This document shows, piece after piece, positions 23,220 through 34,067 of a DNA stretch of 64,000 nt. The notes beneath the pieces were generated by a model. That model was not told where the DNA came from. It was given only the letters and a program-made list of their open reading frames with translations, and did not search any database. The DNA comes from Primula veris (lineage: Eukaryota > Streptophyta > Magnoliopsida > Ericales > Primulaceae), in NCBI GenBank assembly GCA_963682055.1, contig OY821747.1:19022258-19086257 (forward strand). Direction: 5' to 3'. Numbering within the stretch: the first letter of the stretch is position 1; each line of letters opens with the position of its first letter. The position numbers and the translations under genes are program-made.

Positions 23220-24480
23220 GACTTCTAAATCGAAAAAAATAAAATTACAAAAAAAGTTCAAAAAAGTTCAAAAAAGTCGAGAACCCGAAAAAACCCAAAA
23301 AATGCTGAAAAAACCTTTAAAAAAGTCGGGAATCCGAGAAAATCCAAAAAAATGGTAAAAAAAAAAAAAAAAAACAATAAAAATCCAAAATCACCAAAAA
23401 ATGAAAAAATGAAAAAAGTTCAAAAAAGTCGAGAATCCGAAAAAAGCCAAAAAAGGCTGAAAAAACCTTTTAAAAAGTCGGGAACCCGAAAAAGCCCAAA
23501 GAAATGGTTAAAAAAAGTTAAAAAAAAAAAAAGAAAAATTCAAAATCACAAAAAGAATGAAAAAAGTTCACAAAATTCGAGAAGCCGAAAAAACCAAAAA
23601 AGTGCTGAAAAAACCTTTTAAAAGTCGGGAATCCGAAAAAACTCCAAAAAAGTGGCAAAAAACAAAGAAAAAAACAAAGAAAAAAACAAAATCACAAAAA
23701 TATATAAAAATAAAGTTCAAAAAAGTCGAGAACCGAAAAAAGCCCCAAAATATGGTAAAAAACAAAAAAACAAAATTTTTTTTACAAAATTACAAAAAAA
23801 AAAATGAAAAAATAAAAAAAGTTCAAAAAAGTCGAGAATTCAAAAAAGCCCAAAATATGCTGAAAAACTTTTAAAAAAATCGGTAACCCGAAAAAAGCCA
23901 AAAAAATGGTTTAAAAAAACCAAGAAAAATACAAAATCACAAAAAAATGAAAAAAGTTCAAAAAAGTCGAGAACCCGAAAAAACCCAAAAAAGGCTGGAA
24001 AACCCTTTTAAAAGGTCGAGAACCCGAAAAAGCCCAAAAAATGGTTAAAAAAAGTAAAAAAACAAAGAAAAATCGAAAATCAAAAAAAATGAAAAAAGTT
24101 CACAAAAGTCGAGAAACCGAGAAAACCAAAAAAAATGTTGAAAAAACCTTTAAAAAGTTGAAAACCGGAAAAAACTCAAAAAAAGTGGTAAAAACAAAAA
24201 CCAAGAAAAATCCAAAATCACAAAAATATATGAAAATAAAGTTTAAAAAAGTCGAGAACTCGAAAAAAATGGTAAAAAAAAAAAACAACAAAAAAATTAC
24301 AAAAAAAAAAAATGAAAAAAGTTCAAAAAATTCTAGAATCCAACAAAACTCAAAACATACTGAAAAAACTTTTAAAAAAGTCAGTAACCCGAAAAAACCC
24401 AAAAAAATGGTATAAAAAAAACCAATAAAAATCCAAAATAAAAAAAAATGAAAATGAAAAAAGCTCGAAAAGCCCGAAAA
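23220..24480. repeat. A-rich degenerate tandem repeat, about nine units
   Basis: Units of irregular length, about 105-150 bases, recur with the blocks GTTCAAAAAAGTCGAGAA, CCGAAAAAACCCAAAAAA, GCTGAAAAAACCTTT and GTCGGGAATCCGAAAAA. In some frames this reads as Lys-rich peptide, which I take to be a by-product of composition. It passes directly into the minisatellite at 24490. Confidence 0.85.
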
Positions 24481-24489
24481 ATTCGATTG

Positions 24490-25970
24490 TGTATACATTT
24501 TTCTTATTTTTTATGCATTCTTTTGTATTGTGTATTTAATTTTTTGTATTATGTATGTACTTTTTTGATTTTTTTATGCCCTTTTCTCAATCGTTTATGC
24601 ATTTTTTTGGATTGTGTATGCAACTTTCTCGATTGTGTATTCATTTTTTTGGATTATGTATGGTTCTTTTTTATTGGTTATGCGCTTTTTAATATGTGTA
24701 TGTACTTTTTAAATTGGATAGACAATGGTGATTTTTCATATTGTTTGCAAAATTACATTGTGTATGCAATATGAAATCATCACTTTTTATGTGCAATGTA
24801 TAACAATGTATTCTGTATGCCTGTATTGTGTATTCTCGTATTAAAAAACATGTATAAATTATATGTTGTGTATGCATGTATTAAATAAAATGTATTGTGT
24901 ATGCTCGTATTAAAAAACATGTACAAATTATGTATTGTGTATGCCGGTATTACAGAACATGTATAAAAAGTGTATTGTGTATGCATAATAAGAAAAACAC
25001 AAAAAATGGACAGTGTCAATGAATACAGAATGTATTGTGTATGACTGTATTAAGGAACGTGTATAAATAATGTATTGTGTATGCATGTATTAAAAAGCAT
25101 GTATAAAATATGTATTGTATATGTCTGTATTAAAGAGCATGCATAAATAGTGTATTGTGTATACCCGTATTAAAAAACATGTATAAACTGTGTACTGTGC
25201 ATGTCTGTATTAAAGAACATGTATAAATAATGTATTGTTTATGCCCGTATTAAAAATATATATATAAACTGTGTATAGTGTATACTTGTATTAAAGAGCA
25301 TATATAAAATATGTATTGTGTATGCATGTATTAAAGAGCATGTATAAATAGTGTATTGTTTATACTCGTATTAAAAAACATGTATAAACTATGTATTGTG
25401 TATGTTTGTATTAAATACTATGTATAAATAATGTATTGTGTAAGGCCGTATTAAAAAAACATGTATAAACTGTGTATTGTGTATGCCTGTATTAAAGAGC
25501 ATGTATAAAATATGTATTGTGTATGACTGTATTAAAGAGCATGTATAAACACTATATTAACAATTTAATCGGTATTTTTCATATCGAGGAACATAATTTA
25601 TCAACAACACATCACTTTTATCCAAATGCGACCAAATATCACAAATTTTAGCCACCAAATTTTCAAAACTTATATCGATATGAATTGCAATTATAACCAT
25701 CTTAGAACTAGCAATCGTGACAACATCTAGATTGCACATCATCAAAATACTGCTCATTGCACTACAAAACAAAATAAACAAAACACACAAAAAGTGTAAA
25801 TAGATAAACAATATATTGTGTATGTGTGTATTAAAAAAACATGTATAAAAGATGTATTGTGTATGTCTGTATTAAAGAACATTTATAAAATATGTATTGT
25901 GTATGCATGTATTAAAGAACATGTATAAAAGATGTATTGTGTATGGATAATAAAAACACAATACACTGTT
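24490..25970. repeat. TGTATTGTGTATG minisatellite, about 40-44 bp unit, more than 20 copies
   Basis: The unit is TGTATTGTGTATG, three to five variable bases, GTATTAAAGAACATGTATAAA. About 18 copies lie in 24800-25556 and four more at 25808-25945. A non-repetitive segment (25557-25807) interrupts the array. The first part (24490-24780) has looser TTTTTGGATTGTGTATG-type units. Confidence 0.9.
25557..25811 (-). pseudogene. fragment resembling the N-terminal domain of a MULE transposase
   Basis: The frame contains MVIIAIHIDISFENLVAKIC and SHLDKSDVLLINYVP. These resemble the PB1-like N-terminal region seen in many plant MuDR-type transposases, where a beta strand, a helix with a conserved Trp and another strand follow each other. 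It is 84 aa with no following domains: minisatellite occupies the place where the rest of the gene would lie. The match is from memory of the family pattern, so treat it as tentative. Confidence 0.35.
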
Positions 25971-26869
25971 ATTAAAAAACAAAAACAAAAAAACAAAACA
26001 CCGTTAATATTCGGTATCTCGAGTCTATTTTGTTTCTTTACCAACATATTATTCTAACAAAATACCAATTTCCAAAAAAATATTGAGAAAATAACCAACG
26101 CAAATCAAGATATATCGTCAACTAATTTCTTCGAAAAATAATCATATTTCATATACGATTTGAGAGGAATAAAATTCGAATAAAACCCTAATCGAAAACA
26201 GCCTCGTAAATAACTTTGTATTTAAATCGATTTATGAAGAATAAACCCTAATTCGAACAATAAATCAGAGAAATCCGACGAAGAGAAACTGAGTATTCGA
26301 AACAATAAAAATACATATCAAAATCGCCTAATTAAAAGCGAATTTATGGTTTGATAGAATGATTCGACGGAGGTGTATAAAAAAAATATTTTGTATAGAT
26401 GTTAATTATGAGGATTATAGGACGAGTGAGTTTGATTTCAAATTACAAGTAGATAGATATATAAATACGTATGTATAGATAAGGAGAGAGATATGTTAAA
26501 AAAATATAAATGATTTAGTATTTATAATTTTAATTAGTTGTATATTTTGGGAATAAAATGTTGTGTTGTAACTTTTTGGTAATTAGTTTAAAATATTTGT
26601 ATATCTTGGTAATTTTAATTTAGTGTAATTACTAATAAAATCAAACTCTTATGTTTTAATCTTTAGTGTAATTACATAAATTAGAGCATAATTCTCCCGT
26701 TAGATTCTTCACCTAGTAGGAGTGACAGACACTCCAATAAACTAACTTGTCTTAACATTTAAATATACTTTACTATTGAAGGCATATTACCATATTGATT
26801 GTAAATTGCTGAGCTAATTAAGTATTCTATTTACAAGTTGATTGGTCCTCTTGATCATTAATTCATTGT

Positions 26870-26900
26870 ATATATATATATATATATATATAAGCTGTCT
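26870..26900 (+). promoter_or_regulatory. TATA region of the NAC gene
   Basis: A (TA)n run ends in TATATAAG at about 26887-26894, about 115 bases before the ATG at 27007. The leader between is rich in CTCTCT and ACAAACAAAC. Confidence 0.5.
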
Positions 26901-27006
26901 CTACATAAATACATATCTGCTCTCTCTACATTCATTCTACACAGACAAACAAACAAATAAACTTTATTACAAGAAAAACTCTTATCAGATATATCTATCT
27001 TCTCTC

Positions 27007-28348
27007 ATGGAAGCCTTGATAATGATGGATAGTGAGCTAGTTTTATCAAGAATAGTTGAAGTGTTTAGAGTAGTTGAACAACAACAACAAGTGCATAAGC
27101 TGCCAATGGGTTACAGGTTTTTACCAAGTGATGTTCAGCTCATAAACTCCTACTTGATTCCGAAGGTCTCGGGTCATGTTCTTCCTGCTGAAGTCATCTC
27201 TTCTTCCATCAACGACGTTCTCCGCACTAATCCTTGGGATTTACCAGGTTAGTTTTTATTTCACCCCATCTGTTTTGCTTAAAAAATTGGGCTGCATTTG
27301 GATTTTTGTTTGATCAGCTCCTGTTTTTTTTTTTTCGTGAACTTTTAAATCAGTTTAACATCTTAGTTAATTTGCTTAGGCATAGCTGAAAGCCTGATAA
27401 ACAGCAACAATGTGCATACCTGAATGTTTATTTGCTTTTATTTTGTGATATTTTTGTCTTGTAACATTGGTTATTTTTTCTTTCTATTATGACTTTATTA
27501 ACTTATCCAGCTTTGTTTGTTATGTATGTTTGTAGGTGATTCAAGGGAAAAAAGGTATTTCTTCTGCAAACGAGAGAAAAAAGTGAATATCTACAAACTA
27601 GTAACCGATTCGGGTTACTGGAAAGCTCCAAAGAAAGAGCAAGTGATTTCTGATACCAGTGGGAAAGCAATCGCTCTCAAAAGGAAACTAACATTTTTCC
27701 ATAAAACTCGAAACTCCACAACCGATGACCGGTGGGTGATGTGGGAATATCGGCTGCTCACCTCTACCTACAAGGTAATTAGCAACTCTCCTGTATATAA
27801 TGCTTAAGGGCCTTTTTTTGTTTTTGCTTAAGAGTTGGTACCTATTGGGTCAATCAGCTTAGTTTCTTGTTTATCAACCTGGAATGAAGTTGTAACCAAT
27901 TTCAAAAGAAAAAGACCATCGTATTTAGTATTTACTACTAAGTAAAAAACTTGGAGCCAAACAAGCCGAATGTTATTTACTTTATTAGACCTTACAAGTT
28001 ATCAGACAAGTTAATAATTGCAACTATACATATATTTTCATGCAGAATGAACGAGAGGAAGTCGGAGATTGGATGGTGTGTGCAATAATATCCGAGAGAA
28101 AGAAGAACAATGGGACATTTGAAACAGACAATGTTGGGGACGGTGATGTCATCGATTATTCTGATAACCAGCCTTGCTACAAGAGGTGTAGATACACCGA
28201 TAACATTGTAGCTATTATTAAGAATTATGAGACAATGTTGGCTCCTCAAGAATCACCGACATCATCAAATTCTTCGACGTTGACGCTCACTAATGATGAA
28301 GACGTCTTTTCACAAGGAGAAGCGACTAGTAATACTTGTCTTGATTAG
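27007..28348 (+). CDS. NAC-domain transcription factor
   Basis: Three exons (27007-27247, 27536-27774, 28046-28348) join in phase to 260 aa. NAC proteins are plant DNA-binding regulators acting in the nucleus. Subdomain A is LPMGYRFLPSDVQLINSYLI (about residues 31-50), followed by NPWDLPG. Then come KRYFFCKREKK, TDSGYWKAPKK and ALKRKLTFFHKTR, and the final VMWEYRL. After about residue 160 the tail is Ser/Thr/Asn-rich and acidic, as expected of an activation region. Intron positions match the usual NAC layout. The closest recalled group is NAC083/VNI2, but several core residues differ: PxGFRFxPTD is GYRFLPSD here, and MHEYRL is MWEYRL. It may be a diverged copy. I chose the start at 27007 because the in-frame ATG upstream (26842) lies before the TATA box. 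Confidence 0.88.
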
Positions 28349-29361
28349 AGGTCCGTTACAGAGAGATTCATTACTTGTTGGATTGTAATTTTCGTTTTTT
28401 TTTTGCTGGTTTTTCTTCTTCTTTGATATTAGTTTTTAGAATTATTACATCAAAATTGTTAAATATCTCATCATATTCGCAGATGAGAAAGCGGGTGCAA
28501 TGCGCAGCTAACCAAATTCCTCCCTGTACTATCGTCTTTGTTGTAATGATCTTTTTAAGTTTAATCATTGTTATGATATTTCGAAGTCTCCTTAAGCAAC
28601 ATTTTGAAATTTCGTTTGCATTCAAATTTTGTTATGCAGTATAAACTACAGTATAATGATACTCAGAAAGAAATCCTGTGTTTCTTGGGAAGCTTAAATC
28701 CAAAATTACACCTACAGGAGATTATGTTTTTTCCATTTAAAAGACATGGCTAATTGTTGTCTTGATTAGAATATATATGAAGATTACATATAAAATATTC
28801 TATGACTTTTCATAGTAAAAGGAGATGCAAAGGAGCTTAAATGAAACGCATCTAATTCACTCTTAGAATAAAAATTTGTAAATGTGTTATCTATCTGATT
28901 AGAATTTGTGCCAAAGGGATACTAAAAATAGAGGAAGCATAAGAACAAAACTTTTGAATGAAAAAAAAGTGAATAATTTTTTTGAAATAAGAAAAGCAGA
29001 TGGTGGACTTAGGCATCTGCACATGAAGTTTGGGGACTCTCTCATCTTTTGTATCTCGAGTATATTTTCTTTTATTATCTTGTCCAATATTCTAATCTTA
29101 AGGGCGCAGTTAATGGTGCATTATATGGAATCTGTATGACTTTTCTATCTCCATTATTATTAGTTTATGTTCTAATTAAGACAAAAGAGGGGAAACATGA
29201 GACATCTAATTCTTATATAAATCTACCCAACTTTTTTGTCTCACCTCCCAATACAAACACACACACAAACACACTCATATTAAAGTAATATTAAACACAA
29301 GCTGAGTGTGTTTAGGTACATCACAACGTACAGTACTAACAAGGACAAGTCTACATACTAA
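28349..29361. other. 3' flank of NAC and intergenic DNA
   Basis: No gene is seen. The sequence ends at TAA (29359-29361), which is the left copy of the Harbinger target duplication. Confidence 0.6.
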
Positions 29362-29431
29362 GGGCATGTTTAACGCTGGTGGGGTGCCGTGGGTGATGGC
29401 GCGCGCTGAGTTGGACCATCTTTAGTGGTGG

Positions 29432-30116
29432 TGGCGAGCTTGATTTTCTTTCCAAGCTCGACTTAATCAACTTCGCGTTGGCTCCGATCTTCCGAGGCGG
29501 TCAGGTATGCTCCGGCGGTCAGGTGGTCTTCGTGCCTGCACAAGGAACGAACAGGGGCCCGGGGTTGTTGCCGGGTTTTCCCTCTCCAACGATCAAGTCA
29601 GTATCGGTGTTAACTGAAAGTAGGAATATAATTAAGGATGAGGGACCGGGCCGGTTACAGGTCGTTGTATCGAGTGGTACAGATAGTGTTCAGGGGGTCC
29701 GGGTTGTTTAAGCTTTATCTCTCCTCTCTGTCTTTTTGTGTCCCCCTCTAAGTAGGATTGGGGGGGTATTTATAGTGAGGTTCAGAGGTGTATTAACCCT
29801 TGGATCACTGTACTGTAAGATGTTGATCCAACGGCGTCAGAGTCATTTATGACTCTGACAAAGGTACTGTCCTTTCCCGGGGCCCACAGGAGGTGTCCTG
29901 TGATTGGGCCACGTCGGTGAAACGTCAGGAGGGTCCCCCAAGGGAGCAGCAACATTAATTGGGGAAGCGTACTCGACACGCTTCTTTGGGCCGGCCTCAG
30001 CACGGCTCGGCCCTCCCAATCCGGGGCATCGCATCATTCAGGGTTGATGAGGCCCGGACGGCCCGCTTTGGGGGCGTTATTGCCCCGGACGAGGGGATGC
30101 TGACATTCCCTCGCCA
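29432..30116 (-). repeat. 3' LTR of the Tat element
   Basis: 685 bp, TGGCGAG...CTCGCCA. On the minus strand a CTATAAATAC box near 29768-29777 is the likely core promoter. It is directly preceded on the left by the GGTGG duplication. Confidence 0.95.
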
Positions 30117-30132
30117 ACAGCTCCCTGTCCAG
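30117..30132 (-). other. polypurine tract
   Basis: On the minus strand GGACAGGGAGCTGT abuts the 3' LTR. It is short and not pure, but correctly placed. Confidence 0.5.
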
Positions 30133-30485
30133 AGTCGTTGCTAAGGACGAGGTCGGCGAGGATCTCTGGTCGTTACGGGGGCTCCGGTCATTTTGTTCTC
30201 GTGCTCGTCGGTGCAAATATGCTCATGCATGGCTGTTTTATGACACGTGTGCAACCATTCATGGATTTCTTACACGTGGACACGAGGCGCCGTCATTGTC
30301 CCTTTGATTACTACAACGTCATTAATGCTAAAACGGCTGGTGAGTGACATTTGGCAGATGGCCTCTGCAGGCTGTACACGTGGTGGACATTGATTGAGTG
30401 GCGGCGGTTATTTGTGGGAGTTCGTGCAATGAGCCGTTGCGTCTTTTCACCTTCTGGTAAATGTCTTTTCACCTTCCACTAGGGG

Positions 30486-30497
30486 CCTATAAATACC
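30486..30497 (+). promoter_or_regulatory. TATA box of the antisense gene
   Basis: GCCTATAAATACC lies on the plus strand about 125 bases before the ATG at 30618. The leader after it is rich in CTTCTCTCT, as in plant 5' UTRs. This gives the antisense gene a promoter independent of the LTRs. Confidence 0.6.
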
Positions 30498-30617
30498 CTC
30501 AGTGAAAACCATTTTTCACTTTTTTTTCAACTTCTCTCTACAAGATTCCACAGCAAACATTCTCTCTCACCTTCTCCACCCTTAGCAAATTTTACCTTCG
30601 AACACTTAAGCCAGAAA

Positions 30618-33358
30618 ATGGTTATTAAACACGAAGCCGACAAGGGCCCGATGGTTGCCCCTACTCCGCAACGCTTGGCCGTGATGGCCAACGCGCTCCC
30701 ATTCCGGGCTATGGTCCTCGACCCGTCCCTGAGCGTCGATAGCAACGATAGCAGCATCATGGTACGGACTCATGGGTCCGATCTCGAAGAGTTCCGACAA
30801 CTATGCGGGATCGGCGAAGGGTTCCGTCTTCGGAGGTGTCAGAACTCCGACGAGGTGAACGGGATCGTAGCGGATCCGAAGAGCATGGTGACGCTCTCTC
30901 TCTCGTCCCTTCTGTACGGGGGCACTCACCTCCCTATCCCGGAGCTGCTGGCGGAGTTATGCGCCTGGACGCAAACTCTTCCTTGTCAGTGGCCTCTGCA
31001 AGCCCACCGGATCTGCGCCGGGATGGAGGCACTAAACGAACTATTGGGCTCGACTCTACCGGAGCCATTGGGGTTAAGGGAGCTGCTCGCTTGTTACGAG
31101 TTTTTACAGAGCGAGCCTAGCTCCCAAGCCAAAAGCAGGCAGCCGTACCTGCGGTGTCGGTCGCATAACCAACTCATCTTGGGTAACTCTGACTCGAATC
31201 GGGGTTACACACAAGATGTAATCGTGGTGGAGGGTAACTGGCTCCGCCGGGATGACCTGATCCTCCCAACCAGACCGGGGAGGGTCCTAAGCAACAAAGA
31301 GAACAAGGCCACGGTGGCCGCGAGGCTAAGGGGTCTTGGGGAGCCGAATGTGAGGTCGATTGAGTTGGCCTTGAACTGGTGGGGTCCGGACGGGACCGAC
31401 GCAGGCGCTCGCGACGCGGAGCGCCTGTTACTATGTGGCTCCCCCACAAGCTGTAAGGGGAACGAGTTCCTCTGGCCCCCTAGGACCTTCTGTCCCGTGG
31501 GGTACTCCCGGGAACGGTGGGAGAAAGAGAAGGGTTTTGAATCCACCCTCCCACCTAAGGCCATCAAAGAAGTTGAGGCCGAGGCCGGGGTTATGCCCGT
31601 GGCGAAGAAGGCGACGAAGCCGAAGCCAAGCAGCAGGGCGAAGGCCGTGGTGATTACCTCGTTTGCTCTTGCGTCGGCCGGGGTTATGTTTGAAACCCGG
31701 CCTGATGGTACCGTCCTCCATTATAGGGAGGGGGCGGACGGTACCCGCAGCTATATCGACCAGTATGGGAAACCGTTGCTTGATGTCCCTCCCCTGAGCT
31801 CGAGGGCACCGGACACGACGGGCTTCTTTCGTCTGGAAGATAGTTCTCCTGAGGCCCCACCCACCGGGCCAGCCTTGGGCACCTCACGGACTATGGTGAG
31901 TCAGCTTCCCTTCTTCCATTCTTCAGCTTCACAGTTGACTAAATTTTGTAAAAAATTTTTTGACTCCTTTTCTTTGTCTAAACCATGTAGGTTGTCCGTT
32001 CTGACGAGGAAGAGGAGGAGGTTGCCGCCGAGGCTGGGGGCGAGGAGGAGATTGTCGAGGCCAGAAGTGGCGAGGAGGCAGAGATTATTGAGCCCGAGGC
32101 TGGTGAGGGAGGGGTCGACGGGGTAAGGGACGAGGAGGTGGAAGAGGTGGAGGCTTTGGAGCCCGAGGCTGAGGAGGAGGAGGGGGTCGTCGGGACAAGG
32201 GACGACGAGATGGTTGAAGTGGCTCCCACAGATGCTAAGTTAAAGACCTTGGAGAGGTTGGGAGGCCTGGCGGGGCAGTTGAGGCGTGAACGAGCCGCTG
32301 AACGAGCCGCTCGTAAAGCCGAAGCAGCCGAAGCTGCCAAGAGGAAGAGGGAGGAGTCGAAGGCCCCTCGGGATGCGAAGAAAGCCCGTGCCGGGGATTC
32401 TGAGCCGAGGGAGGATGCCAGGGAGCATGTGGTCGTTGCTGAAGAGCGAGCGGTGTCATCCGTTCAGGAAAAGGGTCCGATGCCTAGCGCTTCGGGCTCA
32501 AGCTCAGGCTCTGGCTCCCCGTTCCCAAGGATGCCTATTCAGACTCCGGAGGAGGTCAAGGCGGCAACCGGGGTTCGGAGCATTATGGAGGGCCATCCCT
32601 CTGCTGGCCTGCTTGCTCTGGCCGCGCTTCAGCAGCAGACTGTCGAGGCCGACCAACGTGGTCGCGACCTTGCTTCCGCCATGACGTCGGCCATGGCCAT
32701 GATCCCGCAGGTAAAACGTTGTTTTCGTTGTGCTATTGTCTTTCGTTTATTTCTTAAATTCTTGCTAAGTGTTTCTCTTCTTTTGTAGGCCTACTTGACG
32801 ATGAACCAATACGTCTACCAGCAAGGGCAACTGGTGAGGTCGTGGGCTTCGAAGGCTGAGGCCAATGCTAAGCAGGCCAAAGACGCTCTGAAGAGGGCGG
32901 AGGGGGCCCAGAAAAGGGCGGAGAGGGCCGAGGGCCTCGTCGAATCCTTGGAAGCTCGGAGAGCTGAGGCCGCGAAGGCCGATGCTGAGGCCGAGGAGCG
33001 TGCCCAAGCTGCGGTGACGGCTCTGAAGGAGGTTGAAGCGAGCGTGGCCGATAAAGTGAAAGCTGCGGTCGAAGACGCTGAGGCCGGGGTGGCCGAAAAA
33101 GTAAAGGCTGCGGTTCAAGCCGCCGAGGCAGAGATGAGCGCCGCCTTGGAGCTATCGACACAGAAGGACTTTAATTCCTTCTATGTCGATGGCTGGTCTG
33201 AGGCAGCAGCTTTTATGAGGGCGGGACCGGATCATCCGGTGTGGAACATGGAAAACATTTTTGTTCCGGTCCCCTCTGCTCCCGTTCCCGAGGTGGTCCC
33301 CTTAACCCCTCGAGCCCTTTCGGACGCCGATGCAGATGATGATGAGGGGGCATCTTAG
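30618..33358 (+). CDS. antisense accessory protein of the Tat element, 855 aa, three exons
   Basis: Exons 30618-31895, 31991-32710 and 32789-33358 have GT-AG borders (GTGAGT...TGTAG and GTAAAA...TGTAG) and all joins fall between codons. The frame is open for all 855 residues. Residues about 1-300 look globular, with helical stretches such as ELLAELCAWTQTLP and LRELLACYEFLQ, then a basic patch KKATKPKPSSRAK (possible nuclear signal). Exon 2 opens with an acidic Glu/Ala tract and then a basic Arg/Ala/Lys helix. Exon 3 is an Ala/Glu/Lys coiled coil (EANAKQAKDALKRAEGAQKR) ending in an Asp-rich tail. The N-terminal layout recalls the Pfam family called putative gypsy-type transposon (Transposase_28); that link is from memory. 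It faces pol tail to tail. Its role is unknown. Confidence 0.75.
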
Positions 33359-33582
33359 GGCTTTTTGTGGTTTTTAGATTTTATTCTCGATGTAATTTCC
33401 TTTTTTGTACTTAGCATGTAATAGCTTTCCATTGAATGAAATGAAAAAACAATTTTGGACTTGTCTTTTATTCTTCTGTGTTTTATTCATTGTATACACG
33501 CTCCCAAATGAGTGGGCCTTAATGCTTCGGCGTTGGGGCGCTCGTTTTATACAACTCATAACTTGCCAACCGAAGTAACACA
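33359..33582. other. 3' flank of the antisense gene
   Basis: AT-richer than the rest of the element; it probably holds the polyadenylation region (ATTGAATGAAATG near 33432). Confidence 0.4.
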
Positions 33583-33985
33583 TAGAAAACTTAAATGAAC
33601 TGAAAAATTCAAGTAAATATGAACCGGGGCGCCGTATAGGCCCGTGTTCTGAAACACTTAGAAAATTTAGATGAACTGAAAAATTCAAGTAAATATGAAC
33701 CGGGGTGCCGTATAGGCTCGTGTTCTGAAACACTTAGAAAATTTAGATGAACTGAAAAATTCAAGTAAATATGAACCGGGGTGCCGTATAGGCTCGCGTT
33801 CTGAAACACTTAGAAAATTTAGATGAACTGAAAAATTCAAGTAAATATGAACCGGGGTGCCATATAGGCTCGTGTTCTGAAACACTTAGAAAATTTAGAT
33901 GAACTGAAAAATTCAAGTAAATATGAACCGGGGTGCCGTATAGGCTCGTGTTCTGAAACACATAGAAAATTTAAATGAACTGAAA
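33583..33985. repeat. 76-bp tandem repeat, five copies
   Basis: The unit contains AATTCAAGTAAATATGAACC, GGGGTGCCGTATAGGCTCG and TGTTCTGAAACACTTAGAAA. ACCGGGG motifs recur every 76 bases from about 33622 to 33927. It lies exactly between the convergent 3' ends of pol and the antisense gene. Copies are nearly identical, so amplification was recent. Confidence 0.95.
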
Positions 33986-34067
33986 TAACAGCAGTTTTTA
34001 TTTATAAAGCCCACAGGCGTAAATTTATACCATATTCCTATTTACACAAAGTCATAAAGGCCGAGCC

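Noticed and set aside
23155..24415. Lys-rich plus-strand frames (67-124 aa)
   Set aside because: They are produced by the A-rich tandem repeat; frames shift from unit to unit and no unit is a complete protein.
33583..33985. Regular direct repeats that could suggest a CRISPR array
   Set aside because: The 76-bp units are continuous with no unique spacers, and this is plant nuclear DNA; it is a tandem repeat.
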